DNA of 48,984 bases, taken from assembly GCA_012517355.1 (NCBI GenBank), contig JAAYVD010000137.1, forward strand, positions 1 to 48,984, in the 5' to 3' direction. Positions 16,461 through 25,493 of this stretch are shown here, one piece after another (position 1 is the stretch's first letter; the number at the start of each line of letters is the position of its first letter). The position numbers were made by a program, and so were the translations under genes. This DNA comes from Candidatus Rifleibacteriota bacterium (GTDB lineage Bacteria; Muiribacteriota; Ozemobacteria; Ozemobacterales; Ozemobacteraceae). The notes below the pieces were generated by a model. That model worked only from the letters and a program-made list of their open reading frames with translations. It made no database searches and had not been told where the DNA came from.

Positions 16461-18501
16461 ACCGGATGACCTCGTGGTGGGTTCCCTGGCAACGGATCGC
16501 CGTGGCGGGGCAGCCGTCGCCGAAGGTGGGGTAGACCCGCGTCCCGCGGGCCTCCCAGGGGACCGTGGCGGAGAACTGCAGCTCGAGCGGACCCGCGGCC
16601 AGGCGCGCGGTCTGCGGGCCGGTGCGGGTCAGTGCCACCGCAGGATGCAGATGCAACAGGGAAAGGAAGGCCCCCCGGCTGACCGCGGCCTCGAGAGTGT
16701 CCTCCACCTCGAGGCGATGCTCGCCGGTGGTGACCGTCCGCCGGTAGCGGTTGCCCAGCCAGTCGCGCAGCGTGGCCGCCACCCGGTGGCGCACCGGGTC
16801 GTGGTCGACCGCGACGATCCGCCACCGGCGGCCCAGGCGGAATCCGCCCCAGAACTCGCCCTGGTCCGTCCCCTCGACGAGGGGGACGTTGTGGGCGGCG
16901 GTGCCCCGGCAGGCCTGGCGAACCGCGGGGTCGTGGTAGGAGCCGACGCCGGTGTCGACGACGACCCGGCGTCCGGCCACCGACAGTTCGTAGGAGAGGG
17001 CGCTGCCGTGGGAATGTCCGCACTGGTGCGGGGGCGACGGGATGCCGACGTCGATGGCCAGGTAGTTCCCCGTTTCCCACCGGCGGACGACGTAGCCCGA
17101 CTCCCGCAACCACCGGTCACACGGGAAGGAGATCGGTCCGGGCGAGGGTGGGTGGCCGCGGGGGAGGCTGGGGCTGGACTCAGGCAGGGGCACGGGTTCA
17201 GGCCGTGGGTCGGGATGGGGCGCAGACATTGGCGCAAAGGCGGGTTCGGGAAGGGCGCTGTCGTGGAACTGGGCGAACCCGCCGTCGGGGTGGGTGAGGA
17301 GGTCAAGCCAGTCCTGCATGTCGCCAATGACCGGAAGGAGGGCCGCCTGCACCCGGTCGAGAACCGGCAGGACCCCACCGGGGACCTGGGCCTGCCTGGT
17401 GGCAAGCACGGTGGCCTGCACCTGCCGCAGGGTGGTCAGCATGTCGAGGTGGTACATCGGGCTCCGCTCATAGTGGCCGCCGTCAGGCAGCACCTGCTCG
17501 GCGACCTGACCCAGCAGGCCGGCAGCCGCCTCCTCCAGCCAGGCCACAAGGCGGTCGGGTCGCCTGGGCTGGCGGTTGTCGAAGACCTTCCCACAGATCC
17601 CGCCGGATTCCGGGGAGCCGGCGACACCATCGCGCGAGCGGGCGAGCTGACCGGCCGACGTCGTGGCCGCCGGCCTCGTGGCAGTCGGGGCAAGGGCCGA
17701 CGGGCGGGCGGGGCTCGGGAGAGGCCCACCAGCCGGAAAGCCGGCCTCGCCCGACGACCTGGGATCGGCAGGCAGGTCAGACGGGCCGGGTGTCCTCCCC
17801 CAGGCCGTCGTCGCCCCGCCGACCGACAACAGATGGCAGGTGCCGACGACCAGGGCGGCGTAGTTTTCGAGGAGGTGATTGGCCTGCAGATGGTGTTCGA
17901 GGTCGAGCCACAGACGTTTCAGGTGATAGTACACCGCGGCATCGATCAGCCCCGCCAGGCCGCGATCGGCCGCCCGGCCCCGGTTGGGGCAGTTCCGCCA
18001 CCGGACCCAGTTGCGGATGCGGCGGGACACGACGTAGGGTTCCCACGGTTCGGCGTGCTCGTCGTCGTTGGCCGCGAGCCAGTCGACGATGAGGAAGGCC
18101 TCTTCCGCGCCCGTGAACCGGCCGGGGGGGAACAGGAAATCGAAGTAGTTGAGGGAATAGCGCCAGAGCTTGTCCTGGAGGGGATTGGCGCCCGGTCCCA
18201 CGGCATGAGTCCCGCCGGCGGCCGGCCGATCGGCCAGGCCAGCCGGAACCAGGCGCCTTGCGCGGTCGGGGTCCCAGGGGATGGAGTGGACCGGGGTGGT
18301 CAGCGACCGCCCGATGAACCGCCAACCGAACTCCGGCCGCACCGTCCCAAGCAAGGCCTGCCGACAAGCCCGTGCCGCGCGCGGCAAGGCGGCGGGGTAG
18401 CCGATCGACCAGAACCGGCGATGCAACCAGTGCCACGGCCGCCCCCAAATCTGGACCGGCCGCAGAACTCGCAGCGTATGAAACAGGCGGACAAGGCTCA
18501 T
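16438..18501 (-). CDS. Heparinase II/III family protein
   Basis: A 687-aa protein with an N-terminal alpha/alpha toroid (about 30-390) and a C-terminal beta-sandwich (about 460-680) of the heparinase II/III-like fold. The HSHGSALSYELSVAGRRVVVD segment bears the His/Tyr-type signature. Members next to glycosyltransferases are thought to act on polysaccharide as lyases during synthesis. Two Pro/Ala/Ser-rich insertions, at about 240-305 and about 440-480, interrupt the fold. I use the ATG at 18501; a TTG at 18531 would add 10 residues. No signal peptide is evident, which is usual for the biosynthetic-cluster type. Confidence 0.85.
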   Translation of the reverse strand: MSLVRLFHTLRVLRPVQIWGRPWHWLHRRFWSIGYPAALPRAARACRQALLGTVRPEFGWRFIGRSLTTPVHSIPWDPDRARRLVPAGLADRPAAGGTHAVGPGANPLQDKLWRYSLNYFDFLFPPGRFTGAEEAFLIVDWLAANDDEHAEPWEPYVVSRRIRNWVRWRNCPNRGRAADRGLAGLIDAAVYYHLKRLWLDLEHHLQANHLLENYAALVVGTCHLLSVGGATTAWGRTPGPSDLPADPRSSGEAGFPAGGPLPSPARPSALAPTATRPAATTSAGQLARSRDGVAGSPESGGICGKVFDNRQPRRPDRLVAWLEEAAAGLLGQVAEQVLPDGGHYERSPMYHLDMLTTLRQVQATVLATRQAQVPGGVLPVLDRVQAALLPVIGDMQDWLDLLTHPDGGFAQFHDSALPEPAFAPMSAPHPDPRPEPVPLPESSPSLPRGHPPSPGPISFPCDRWLRESGYVVRRWETGNYLAIDVGIPSPPHQCGHSHGSALSYELSVAGRRVVVDTGVGSYHDPAVRQACRGTAAHNVPLVEGTDQGEFWGGFRLGRRWRIVAVDHDPVRHRVAATLRDWLGNRYRRTVTTGEHRLEVEDTLEAAVSRGAFLSLLHLHPAVALTRTGPQTARLAAGPLELQFSATVPWEARGTRVYPTFGDGCPATAIRCQGTHHEVIRYAITWNP

Positions 18502-18539
18502 CAGCCGTGCCCACCCTTGCGCGGGGAACAACCGCCATT

Positions 18540-18900
18540 CATCCCATCGCCCATCTTCACATCAAGAAATCCCCCGCCCGCCGCACCGTCCACTGCATTC
18601 TCTTTCTGCCCTTGACTCCCGTAGTCCAGCTCTCTCCCGCCCGCTGCACCGTCCCCGTTCTCCCCTGCTTTCTCCGATCTTCAAGTCCAGCATTCACAAA
18701 GACGGCTACTCCGTCCCCGCTCTCCCATTCCCCCGATTCTCCATTTCCCCGACAGCCTCTTCCCGTCACCGTTCCAAAAGTCCAGCTTCCTCCCGCCCGC
18801 TGCGCCGTCCCAGCTCTCCCCTTCCCCCGCTTCTCCCCTTCACCTGCGGCCTCCGTTCCTGAAAAACCGTCCGCCACCGTCAGACAGCTATCTCCTGGCT
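18540..18900. repeat. Degenerate pyrimidine-rich repeat array
   Basis: This gap of about 400 bp holds no gene. On the minus strand it repeats GCTGGACTT, GGGGAAGGGGAGAGC and GCAGCGGGCGGGAGG-like blocks (three to four units of roughly 110-130 bp). The first two blocks also occur in the array at about 24.6 kb, so the two arrays are related. Confidence 0.75.
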
Positions 18901-18905
18901 CTCCT

Positions 18906-19493
18906 TCACTTCCCGGCCAGGCGCTCGATCTCGGCCACCACCCGGTCGAGCTCCTCGACCAGCGCCTTCCGCTGTGGGCATACCTCGGCGAAGCGAGTCT
19001 GGAAGGCTGCGACGAGGCTGCGATAATACCAGAGGGAACCCTCCTTGCCCCCGGCGAAGCGCTCCCAGAGAGCGTCCCCGATCGCCCGCAGATCGGCCAG
19101 GATCGCCCGGGCGTTGTGCAGCTTGTCACAGGCGGACACCAGCACCACGTCGGCGGACGCCCCGGCCAGGTGGGCGATGTAGGCCTCCTTGCGCTGCCGC
19201 CAGGGCGGCTTGGGCTTGACCTCGGCGTCGGTGCAGCCGGCGACGATGTCGGCCACCCGGTCGCCGAACCGTCGCCGGATCTTCTCGGACATCTCCCGGC
19301 CACCCTGGTCCTCAACGGCATCGTGCAGCAGCGCAGCAACAGCGGTCTCCTCGTCGGCCCCGTTCTCCAGGGCGAGGGCGGCCACCGACATCAGGTGCGA
19401 GAAGTAGGGAATGCCCGTCCCCTTGCGTTCCTGCATCCGGTGCAGGTCGAAGGCGAAGGTCAGCGCGTCGGCGAAGCGGGGACTCAGTTCCAT
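18906..19493 (-). CDS. HD-domain phosphohydrolase, small SpoT/MESH1-like
   Basis: A 195-aa metal-dependent hydrolase. The HD set is complete: H33, H57-D58 in LLHDAVED, E61-D62, and D123 in SACDKLHNARAI. This arrangement matches (p)ppGpp hydrolase-type HD domains (SpoT N-terminus and MESH1). No synthetase domain is present. The substrate could be (p)ppGpp or another nucleotide, which the sequence does not decide. ATG at 19493 with AGGAG nearby. It sits between the polysaccharide genes but is separated by repeats on both sides. Confidence 0.85.
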   Translation of the reverse strand: MELSPRFADALTFAFDLHRMQERKGTGIPYFSHLMSVAALALENGADEETAVAALLHDAVEDQGGREMSEKIRRRFGDRVADIVAGCTDAEVKPKPPWRQRKEAYIAHLAGASADVVLVSACDKLHNARAILADLRAIGDALWERFAGGKEGSLWYYRSLVAAFQTRFAEVCPQRKALVEELDRVVAEIERLAGK

Positions 19494-19521
19494 CTCATTT
19501 CTCCTTTGGGGGTGCAGCGGG

Positions 19522-19593
19522 GCCGACCGACACGAGCTCGGAAGGGCTTCCCCTGTGCCGCCATGGATGGCGCCGCGAAACGCCCGTTTCGCG
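19522..19593 (+). repeat. Copy 2 of the ~72-bp dispersed repeat
   Basis: Begins GCCGACCGACACGAGCTCGG, then AAGGGCTTCCCC, GGATGGCG and ACGCCCGTTTCGCG. It closely matches the minus-strand copy at 39819-39891. Confidence 0.8.
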
Positions 19594-19604
19594 TATCGCA
19601 CAGG

Positions 19605-19672
19605 GGCCGACCGGCAAGATGTCGGGCGGGCCTCCCGGTCGTCACGATTGGCCGCACGAAACGTCCGTTTCG
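19605..19672 (+). repeat. Copy 3 of the ~72-bp dispersed repeat
   Basis: In tandem with copy 2. It opens with GGCCGACCGGCAAGATGTCGG and keeps the downstream AACGTCCGTTTCGGG block. It overlaps the last residues of the oxidoreductase gene, whose stop is at 19642, so the repeat supplies the C-terminal codons. Confidence 0.7.
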
Positions 19673-21813
19673 GGCGGGGAAAGGGGGCCGGCGGCGCCCG
19701 CCGCCTCGAGCGTGGCGCGGGCGATCTCCACGAGCTCGTCCATGGGGATGGGGCAGGGCTGCCCGGCGGTGAGCGCTTGCAGGAAGGCGGCGGCGCCCGC
19801 CTGGTGGCCCTTGTCCTGCGACCACAGGCACTCGCTGGTGAAGTTCGGCCAGCCGAACCCGTGCAGGCTCTTGAAGTTGTCGAGCTGCAGGATGCGCCCT
19901 CCGCCGAAGATCTCCAGGCGCTCCTTGGGGAAGTCCTTGTGCCCGTTGGCGAAGTAGTGGACCGTTCCGATCGAACCGTCGGCGAAGGACAGGGTGATCG
20001 TCACCACGTCGGGCGGGTGCTGCTCCTCGGTCGGCTGCCGGGCCGCCAGCGTGCGCACGCCGGTGATCGGGTGGCCGGCCAGGAACCTCAGCAGGTCGAG
20101 GAAATGGCAGCCCTCGCCCAGGATGCGGCCACCGCCGGCCAGCGGGTCCTGCGTCCAGTGTTCGGGAGGAATGGCGCCGGCGTTGACCGTCATGACCAGG
20201 CTCTTTGGCCCGCTCAGCCCTTCCAGCAGCCGCTTCGCGGTGCGGATGAGCGGCGAGAACCGGCGGTTGAACCCCACCATCAGCAGGGTGGGTCGCGCCT
20301 CGTTGGCCTTCTTCCACGCCGCCGTCACGGTCTCGAGTTCCTCCGCGGTCAGGCACAGGGGCTTTTCCACGAAGACGTGCTTGCCGGCGGCCAGGGCCTC
20401 GGCCACGAACCTCGCATGCGAATTGTGCTGCGTGGTGATCACCACGGCCTGGATCTCGGGGTCGTCGAGGAGCTGCCGGTGGTCGGTGGTGGTGGTCGAG
20501 AAGCCGTGCCTGGCGCCCAGGTGGGCCCCCGACACCCCGCCCGCGCAGGCGATCGTCTTCAGCCGGGCCCCCGCCTCGCGGAAGGCCGGGATCAGCGTCG
20601 AACCGGCGAAGTTCCCCGCCCCCAGGAAGCCCACCGTGACCTTGCCCCCGGTCGGGGCGGCCGCCGGGTTGCCGAGCGACACGGCGCGGCGGGTCAGGTC
20701 GACCGACCCGTCGTATTCGAGCACGATGCCCAGCAGGTTCTCCCCGGCCGCCACGGCGGCATAGGCCTCGTGGGCGGTGGCGATGGGGAAGGTGCGGCTG
20801 ACGAGGTCCTTGGTGCGCAGCTGCCCGCCCGCCATCAGGTCGAGGACGGCGGCGAAGTTGCGGCCTTCCGTCCAGCGCACGAATCCGATCGGGTAGTCGA
20901 GGCCCTTCTGCTCGTAGGCGGGGTCGTAGCGGCCGGGCCCGTAGGAGCAGGAGACCTGGAAGGTGATCTCCTTCTTGAAGAAATCGTCACGGGACAGGTT
21001 CAGGCCGACGACCCCGACCAGCACCACGCGGCCGCGCTTGCGGCACATCTGCGGGGCCTGCTGGATGGGATCGTTGCTGCGGGTGGCGGCGGTGATCACC
21101 ACGGCGTCGACCCCGAACCCCTGCGAGAAGTCGCGCGCCGCCTGCACCGGGTCGGTCCCGTCGGCCAGGCTGAAGGCCTCGGCCCCGAGGGTGCGGGCCA
21201 TCGCCACCTTGGCCGGGTCGAAATCGAACCCGAGCACGCGGCAGCCGTTGGCGCGCAGGATCTGCACGCTCAGCAGGCCGATCAGGCCCAGGCCCAGCAC
21301 GGCGACGCTCTCGCCGAGGGTGGGCTGCACCAGCCGGATGCCCTGCAGCGCGATGGCCGAGACCACCGTGAACGAGGCGGTCTCGTCGTCGACGCCGTCG
21401 GGAATGCGGGCGCACAGGTTGGCGGGAACGCTCACCACCTCGGCGTGGTTGCCGTTGCTCACGACGCGGTCGCCGACCCGGAACCCGGCCACCTCGGGCC
21501 CGGTCTCGATCACCACGCCCGCGTTCGAGTAGCCCAGCGGCAGCGGCTGGTCGAGCTTCTGGAAGACCGCGTTGACGGTGGGGAACAGGCCGTCGGTGCG
21601 GATCTTCTGCAGCACCTGCCGCACCTTGTCGGGCTGCTGGCGGGCCTTGTCGATCCAGCCGGCGCGGCCGAAGTCGAGGAGCATCCGCTCGGTGCCGAGC
21701 GAGATCAGGCTGCGGGTGGTGCGGATCAGCAGGTGTCCCCGGCGCCGGATGGGCACCGGGACGTCGGCGAGGAGGGTCTCGCCGCTTTTCATGTTTTGCA
21801 GGATCTGTCGCAT
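19642..21813 (-). CDS. Fused zinc-type alcohol dehydrogenase / Gfo-Idh-MocA oxidoreductase
   Basis: A 723-aa protein joining an MDR-type dehydrogenase (about 1-385, nucleotide loop VAVLGLGLIGLLSVQ) to a Gfo/Idh/MocA oxidoreductase (about 400-715, Rossmann start VGFLGAGNFAGS and the EKP motif in HVFVEKPL). Such bi-domain oxidoreductases are often found beside heparinase II/III and glycosyltransferase genes, as here, and probably modify a sugar or sugar nucleotide. ATG chosen with AAGGA upstream. The last 20 or so residues (after GAAGP) derive from inserted repeat DNA and are unlikely to matter. Confidence 0.9.
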   Translation of the reverse strand: MRQILQNMKSGETLLADVPVPIRRRGHLLIRTTRSLISLGTERMLLDFGRAGWIDKARQQPDKVRQVLQKIRTDGLFPTVNAVFQKLDQPLPLGYSNAGVVIETGPEVAGFRVGDRVVSNGNHAEVVSVPANLCARIPDGVDDETASFTVVSAIALQGIRLVQPTLGESVAVLGLGLIGLLSVQILRANGCRVLGFDFDPAKVAMARTLGAEAFSLADGTDPVQAARDFSQGFGVDAVVITAATRSNDPIQQAPQMCRKRGRVVLVGVVGLNLSRDDFFKKEITFQVSCSYGPGRYDPAYEQKGLDYPIGFVRWTEGRNFAAVLDLMAGGQLRTKDLVSRTFPIATAHEAYAAVAAGENLLGIVLEYDGSVDLTRRAVSLGNPAAAPTGGKVTVGFLGAGNFAGSTLIPAFREAGARLKTIACAGGVSGAHLGARHGFSTTTTDHRQLLDDPEIQAVVITTQHNSHARFVAEALAAGKHVFVEKPLCLTAEELETVTAAWKKANEARPTLLMVGFNRRFSPLIRTAKRLLEGLSGPKSLVMTVNAGAIPPEHWTQDPLAGGGRILGEGCHFLDLLRFLAGHPITGVRTLAARQPTEEQHPPDVVTITLSFADGSIGTVHYFANGHKDFPKERLEIFGGGRILQLDNFKSLHGFGWPNFTSECLWSQDKGHQAGAAAFLQALTAGQPCPIPMDELVEIARATLEAAGAAGPLSPPETDVSCGQS

Positions 21814-21950
21814 GGTGGGTCGTTCCTTGTCTGGGGTCTGGGATGTCCGCCCGCCCCGCCGTTTCCGGGGGGGGTGGCAGGGGGGAAGGGACGGTCCTGG
21901 AGCGGTCAACGGAGCTTGTTCCCCGGGCGGCAGCCCGGGCCGCCCCCGCG

Positions 21951-21979
21951 ATGATAATGCCTTCCCCGCCGGGACGCAA
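21951..21979 (-). promoter_or_regulatory. Sigma70-like promoter of the fused oxidoreductase gene
   Basis: On the minus strand: TTGCGT (21974-21979), 17-bp spacer, TATCAT (21951-21956). The leader to the start codon is about 137 bp and contains a GC hairpin (CCCGGGC and GCCCGGG, 21922-21938). Confidence 0.55.
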
Positions 21980-22236
21980 GGCGCCCGGCCGGCTCCCCCG
22001 GGCAGGCTGGTCCCTTGCCCCTTTCCTGTCCGACCAGCGCAAGAACCTCGATCAACCCATTCTTCCGCCCCTCCTATCCCCGAATCGGCCGGAGGATCAC
22101 CTGCCCCGGCCACCCCCATCCATGGTGGGCTTTGCCGGCACTGCCCTCGTGGCCGGCTCCTAATGCCGAGCATGGCGGGCGCACCCATCCCTGGCCCGAT
22201 CGATCCGACGGCCCTCGGCGGGACTCCACGGGGGCC
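21980..22236. other. Gap between the GspF gene and the oxidoreductase promoter
   Basis: No gene or repeat recognised. The open frames here look like out-of-frame noise (Pro/Arg-rich, no start signals). Confidence 0.5.
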
Positions 22237-23373
22237 TCACTCGGCGGACATCAAGGCGGTGAACGTCATGAAGAGCGACAGGCTGACGACCACCAACAGC
22301 AGGACCGTCACTCCGGCCACCAGGAAGGGGATCCGCCGCACCGCCCGTTCGAGGACGGGACGCACCTCCGCCGCATACAGCCCGGCCATCCGGTCGAGCG
22401 AGACGTCGACCCGGCCGGTCTGCTCGCCGATGGCCAGAACCTGGGAGAACAGGAAGGGAAGGTCACGACCGAACCGGACCCGATCCCCCAGCGGCTCCCC
22501 ATGGCGCAACGACCGCCGGAGGACCTCGGCCGCCCGGACGATCCGTGGGTGGGCCGCCGCGTCGGTGGCCGCCCCGATGGCGGCCAGGATCGGGACCCCG
22601 CCGGCGACCAGCGTGCCCAGGGCCCAGGAAAAGCGGGACATGGCGTGGGAAAAGGCCAGTTTCCCAACCCAGGGCAGGCGCCGGACCACCGGGTCGAGCA
22701 GCACGCGACCCGCTCCCAGCGCGTGCAGGTCCTGCAGGAGGAACCCCAGCCGCAGGGCCAGGGCGGGAAACCCGAGATAGAGGAGGAACGACAGCGGCTT
22801 CCACGCCATCGTCACCTCGGTCAGCTGGAGGGCGACGCCCACCACCCAGGGGATGTCCAGTTTCATTCCCAAAAAGATCACCCGGGCCCGGCTGAGAACG
22901 ATGACGACGAACAGGTAGAACACGAAGCCCGCCAAGGCCCCCGGAATCAGGAACGCCTGCCGCACCCGGATCCGGAAGCGTTCCATGGTCTCCATCTCGT
23001 CGGCCAGGCGGTCGAGGAAGGGTGGCAGGCCGCCCCCGACCTCGCCTGCCCGCACCATGCCAAGAAAGACGGCGGGGAAGACCTCCGGGTAGCGGCCGAG
23101 GGCATCGGACAGGGAGGCCTCCGCGGCCACCGCCTGCCGCACCTCGGCCAGCACCTTCCGGAAGGCGGCCGACTCGGCGAACTCCTCGAGCAGTTCGAGC
23201 GCGCGTTCGAGCGGAATGGCCGATTTGAGCAGGGAAGCCAGTTGCCGGGCGAACGCCGCCAGTTCCCCCGTGCTGACCCCCGACCGGACCGCGGCCTGGG
23301 CCTGGTACAGGGCCTCCGGCAGCGGCGGCAGCCAGGCGGGAGGCAGGGAGGATGGCCGGGAGGAATCGGTCAT
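22237..23373 (-). CDS. Type II secretion / type IV pilus GspF-like membrane protein (second)
   Basis: A 378-aa inner-membrane platform protein with two T2SF modules: about 25-170 (ARQLASLLKSAIPLERALE) and about 235-365 (RFSWALGTLVAGGVPILAA). TM segments lie near 147-168, about 190-215 and the C terminus (VAGVTVLLLVVVSLSLFMTF). The ATG at 23373 overlaps the stop of the upstream GspF gene (ATGA), so the two are coupled. No ATPase, pilin or secretin gene is adjacent. It belongs to a pilus or secretion machine whose other parts are elsewhere. Confidence 0.85.
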   Translation of the reverse strand: MTDSSRPSSLPPAWLPPLPEALYQAQAAVRSGVSTGELAAFARQLASLLKSAIPLERALELLEEFAESAAFRKVLAEVRQAVAAEASLSDALGRYPEVFPAVFLGMVRAGEVGGGLPPFLDRLADEMETMERFRIRVRQAFLIPGALAGFVFYLFVVIVLSRARVIFLGMKLDIPWVVGVALQLTEVTMAWKPLSFLLYLGFPALALRLGFLLQDLHALGAGRVLLDPVVRRLPWVGKLAFSHAMSRFSWALGTLVAGGVPILAAIGAATDAAAHPRIVRAAEVLRRSLRHGEPLGDRVRFGRDLPFLFSQVLAIGEQTGRVDVSLDRMAGLYAAEVRPVLERAVRRIPFLVAGVTVLLLVVVSLSLFMTFTALMSAE

Positions 23374-24452
23374 GGCCCGTACCACTGTTGGGTGACGAGC
23401 ATGTAGTACAGCCAGGCCCCGGTGCCAAAGATGAAGAACGCGGTGAGCAGGAAGGGAACGGTGTTGCCGAGACCGTCGAGGAACCCGTCGACCTCGGTGT
23501 CACAGGTCTCGGCGACGATCAGCAGCAGCCGGCCCAGGTCGCCCGTCTCCTCGCCGACCGCGATCATCTGCACCGCGTAGAAGGGAAAGCGCGAGTCGCC
23601 CTTCAGCAGCCGCGCCAGCGACTTCCCCGCCCGCAGGGCGGGCAGGTGCCGGCGGAGGTCCTGGGTCACGACCGCGTCGTCGGTGGCATCCATGGCCGCC
23701 TCCACGGCGGTGACCAGCGGCAGCCCAGTCTGGATCAGGGTGCCGAGGGTCCAGCAGAAGCGGGCGGTGGCGCGTTTGCGCATCAACGGCCCGATCACCG
23801 GCAGGCGGGCGGCCAGGTTCCCCGACGTCGCCGGACCAAGCAGGCTCCCCAACCCCCGGCCGGCCAAGGCCAGTCCCTGGGCGGCGAGCCCCCCTGCGGC
23901 GAACAGGGCGAACATCCCCCCGGTCGGCACCAGCACGAAGACCAGCAGGGCGATCCCCACGACGAACAGGTCGGTTTCCAGCAGGGCGGTGGCGATGATG
24001 CCCAGGATGACCAGATACAGGAAGTTCCGCCGCGTCAGAAGGGCGGCAACCCCGGTCAGGCGGCCGGTGAACTGCTGCCAGACCTCCAGGCGCCCGGCAA
24101 GGTGCAGCAGGAACCGGCCCGGGTCCCCGCCCAGTTCCCCCGCCCGCACCGTGGCCCCGAAGCCCGGGGGGAAGGCATCGCGTTCGGCGGCCAGGGCCCG
24201 CGACAGGGGCAGGCCGGCGCTCACCCCTGCCTGAACCCTGGTCACCACCCGGGCGAAGGCGGGGGTCTCGGCGTTGGCGCGGATCAACTCGAGGCCTTTG
24301 CCCAGGGGGACGTTCGATTGCAGCAAGGTTCCCATCTGGCGGGCGAAGCCGGCCGGTTCGCCCGCGTTGATCCGGTCCTCCCCGGTGAGGAACCGCCAGG
24401 CCTGCCGGAAGGTGGGCAGGGATGGGGCGGGGCCGGGCTCGGAGGAGGTCAT
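23370..24452 (-). CDS. Type II secretion / type IV pilus GspF-like membrane protein (first)
   Basis: A 360-aa GspF/PilC-type protein, again with duplicated T2SF modules: GFARQMGTLLQSNVPLGKGLE near residue 35 and RFCWTLGTLIQTGLPLVTA near residue 230. Predicted TM segments lie at about 145-190 (two) and near the C terminus (TVPFLLTAFFIFGTGAWLYYM). I use the ATG at 24452; a GTG 81 bp upstream would add a Pro/His-rich leader lacking support. Two different GspF proteins encoded back to back suggest a heteromeric platform. Confidence 0.85.
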   Translation of the reverse strand: MTSSEPGPAPSLPTFRQAWRFLTGEDRINAGEPAGFARQMGTLLQSNVPLGKGLELIRANAETPAFARVVTRVQAGVSAGLPLSRALAAERDAFPPGFGATVRAGELGGDPGRFLLHLAGRLEVWQQFTGRLTGVAALLTRRNFLYLVILGIIATALLETDLFVVGIALLVFVLVPTGGMFALFAAGGLAAQGLALAGRGLGSLLGPATSGNLAARLPVIGPLMRKRATARFCWTLGTLIQTGLPLVTAVEAAMDATDDAVVTQDLRRHLPALRAGKSLARLLKGDSRFPFYAVQMIAVGEETGDLGRLLLIVAETCDTEVDGFLDGLGNTVPFLLTAFFIFGTGAWLYYMLVTQQWYGP

Positions 24453-24587
24453 GCGGGAATGGTGCTCCGGGTGGGAAGGTGAAGCGGGGGGCGAAGGGGG
24501 GAGATCGGCGGCATGGTTCCCTCTTTCTGACACAGACGGGGCTTTCCTGCAAGCAGGAGGCGATCGGCCAAGGCGAGCGCAGGGGAA

Positions 24588-24880
24588 CGGACGCCGGCGA
24601 TAATGTGCTGGACTTCAGGAACGAAGGAGACAGGAGAAAGGGAGAAACAGGGGAAGGGGAGAGCGGGGTTTGAAGGAAAGCCGGCGATAATGTGCTGGAC
24701 TTCAGGAACGAAGGAGACAGGAGAAAGGGAGAAATGGGGGAAGGGGAGAGCGGGGTTTGAAGGAAAGCCGGCGATAACGCGCTGGACTTCTGGAACGAAG
24801 GAGACAGGAGAAAGGGAGAAACAGGGGAAGGGGAGAGCGGTGATTGAAGGGAGCCGGCGATACTGTGCTGGACTTCAAGA
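24588..24880. repeat. 87-bp purine-rich tandem repeat, 3 to 4 copies
   Basis: GCCGGCGATAATGTGCTGGA followed by CTTCAGGAACGAAGG recurs with starts of the TAATGTGCTGG core at 24601, 24688, 24775 and 24861 (87, 87, 86 bp). The units are nearly identical. The array fills the gap between the divergent GspF and histidine phosphatase genes. It shares the GGGGAAGGGGAGAGCGG block with the arrays at 18.5 kb and, more weakly, at 1-400. Confidence 0.95.
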
Positions 24881-24921
24881 GCGAGAGAGGCGCGCGGGTT
24901 TCCCTCCGGGGGCGGCTGGGG

Positions 24922-24927
24922 TAGAAT
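24922..24927 (+). promoter_or_regulatory. Possible -10 element of the histidine phosphatase gene
   Basis: TAGAAT lies 35 bp before the ATG. The matching -35 position (TTTCCC, 24899-24904) is weak, so this is a tentative call. Confidence 0.35.
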
Positions 24928-24962
24928 CGTCGGCAGAGGGTGACACCCCGAGGAGGAAGAGG

Positions 24963-25493
24963 ATGCCGCGATTTCTGGAAGTGCGCCGCCACAGCGCCCG
25001 GGCCAAGCCCGGGCCGCATCTGTCACGCGAGGGCGTGGCCCTCGCGCGGAAGCTGGGAGAAGGGCTCGGCCCGTTCGCCCTGGTCGTGACCAGCTCCAAG
25101 CCGCGGGCGGTCGAAACCGCCGTGGCGATGGGCTTCGCCGTCGACCGCGAGATCGAGGAGCTCAGCGAACTGGGCCGGGGCGTGGAGGAGGAGGTCGACT
25201 GGGATGCCGGCTTCGCCGCCTTCGCCAAGGTCCTGCCCAGCCAGGGAGCGACCGCGCAGTTCGCCGCCCGGCTGGCCGGCCTGTGGGCCAGGCTGGTCGA
25301 GGAGGTGCCCGAGGGGGGAACCGTGCTGGTCGTCACCCACGGCGGCATCGTCGAGGCCGGCGCCCTCGGCTGCCTGCCCGCCTCGCCCATCGCCGAGCGG
25401 GGCTCCTGTTGCGGCTTCTGCGAAGGCGTCCGCTTGTCCTGGGAACACGGCCGCTGGACCGCCGCCACCTTCCTGGAGGTGCCGCGCCCGTGA
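24963..25493 (+). CDS. Histidine phosphatase superfamily protein (SixA/PGM-like)
   Basis: A 176-aa single-domain phosphatase. The N-terminal motif is RRHS (nucleophile H10) instead of the usual RHG. TSSKPRAVETA carries the second arginine, and VLVVTHGGIVEA carries the second catalytic histidine. Size and motifs resemble SixA or small cofactor-independent phosphatases. Substrate unknown. The ATG follows GAGGAGGAAGAGG. Single gene, convergent with tex. Confidence 0.85.
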   Translation: MPRFLEVRRHSARAKPGPHLSREGVALARKLGEGLGPFALVVTSSKPRAVETAVAMGFAVDREIEELSELGRGVEEEVDWDAGFAAFAKVLPSQGATAQFAARLAGLWARLVEEVPEGGTVLVVTHGGIVEAGALGCLPASPIAERGSCCGFCEGVRLSWEHGRWTAATFLEVPRP

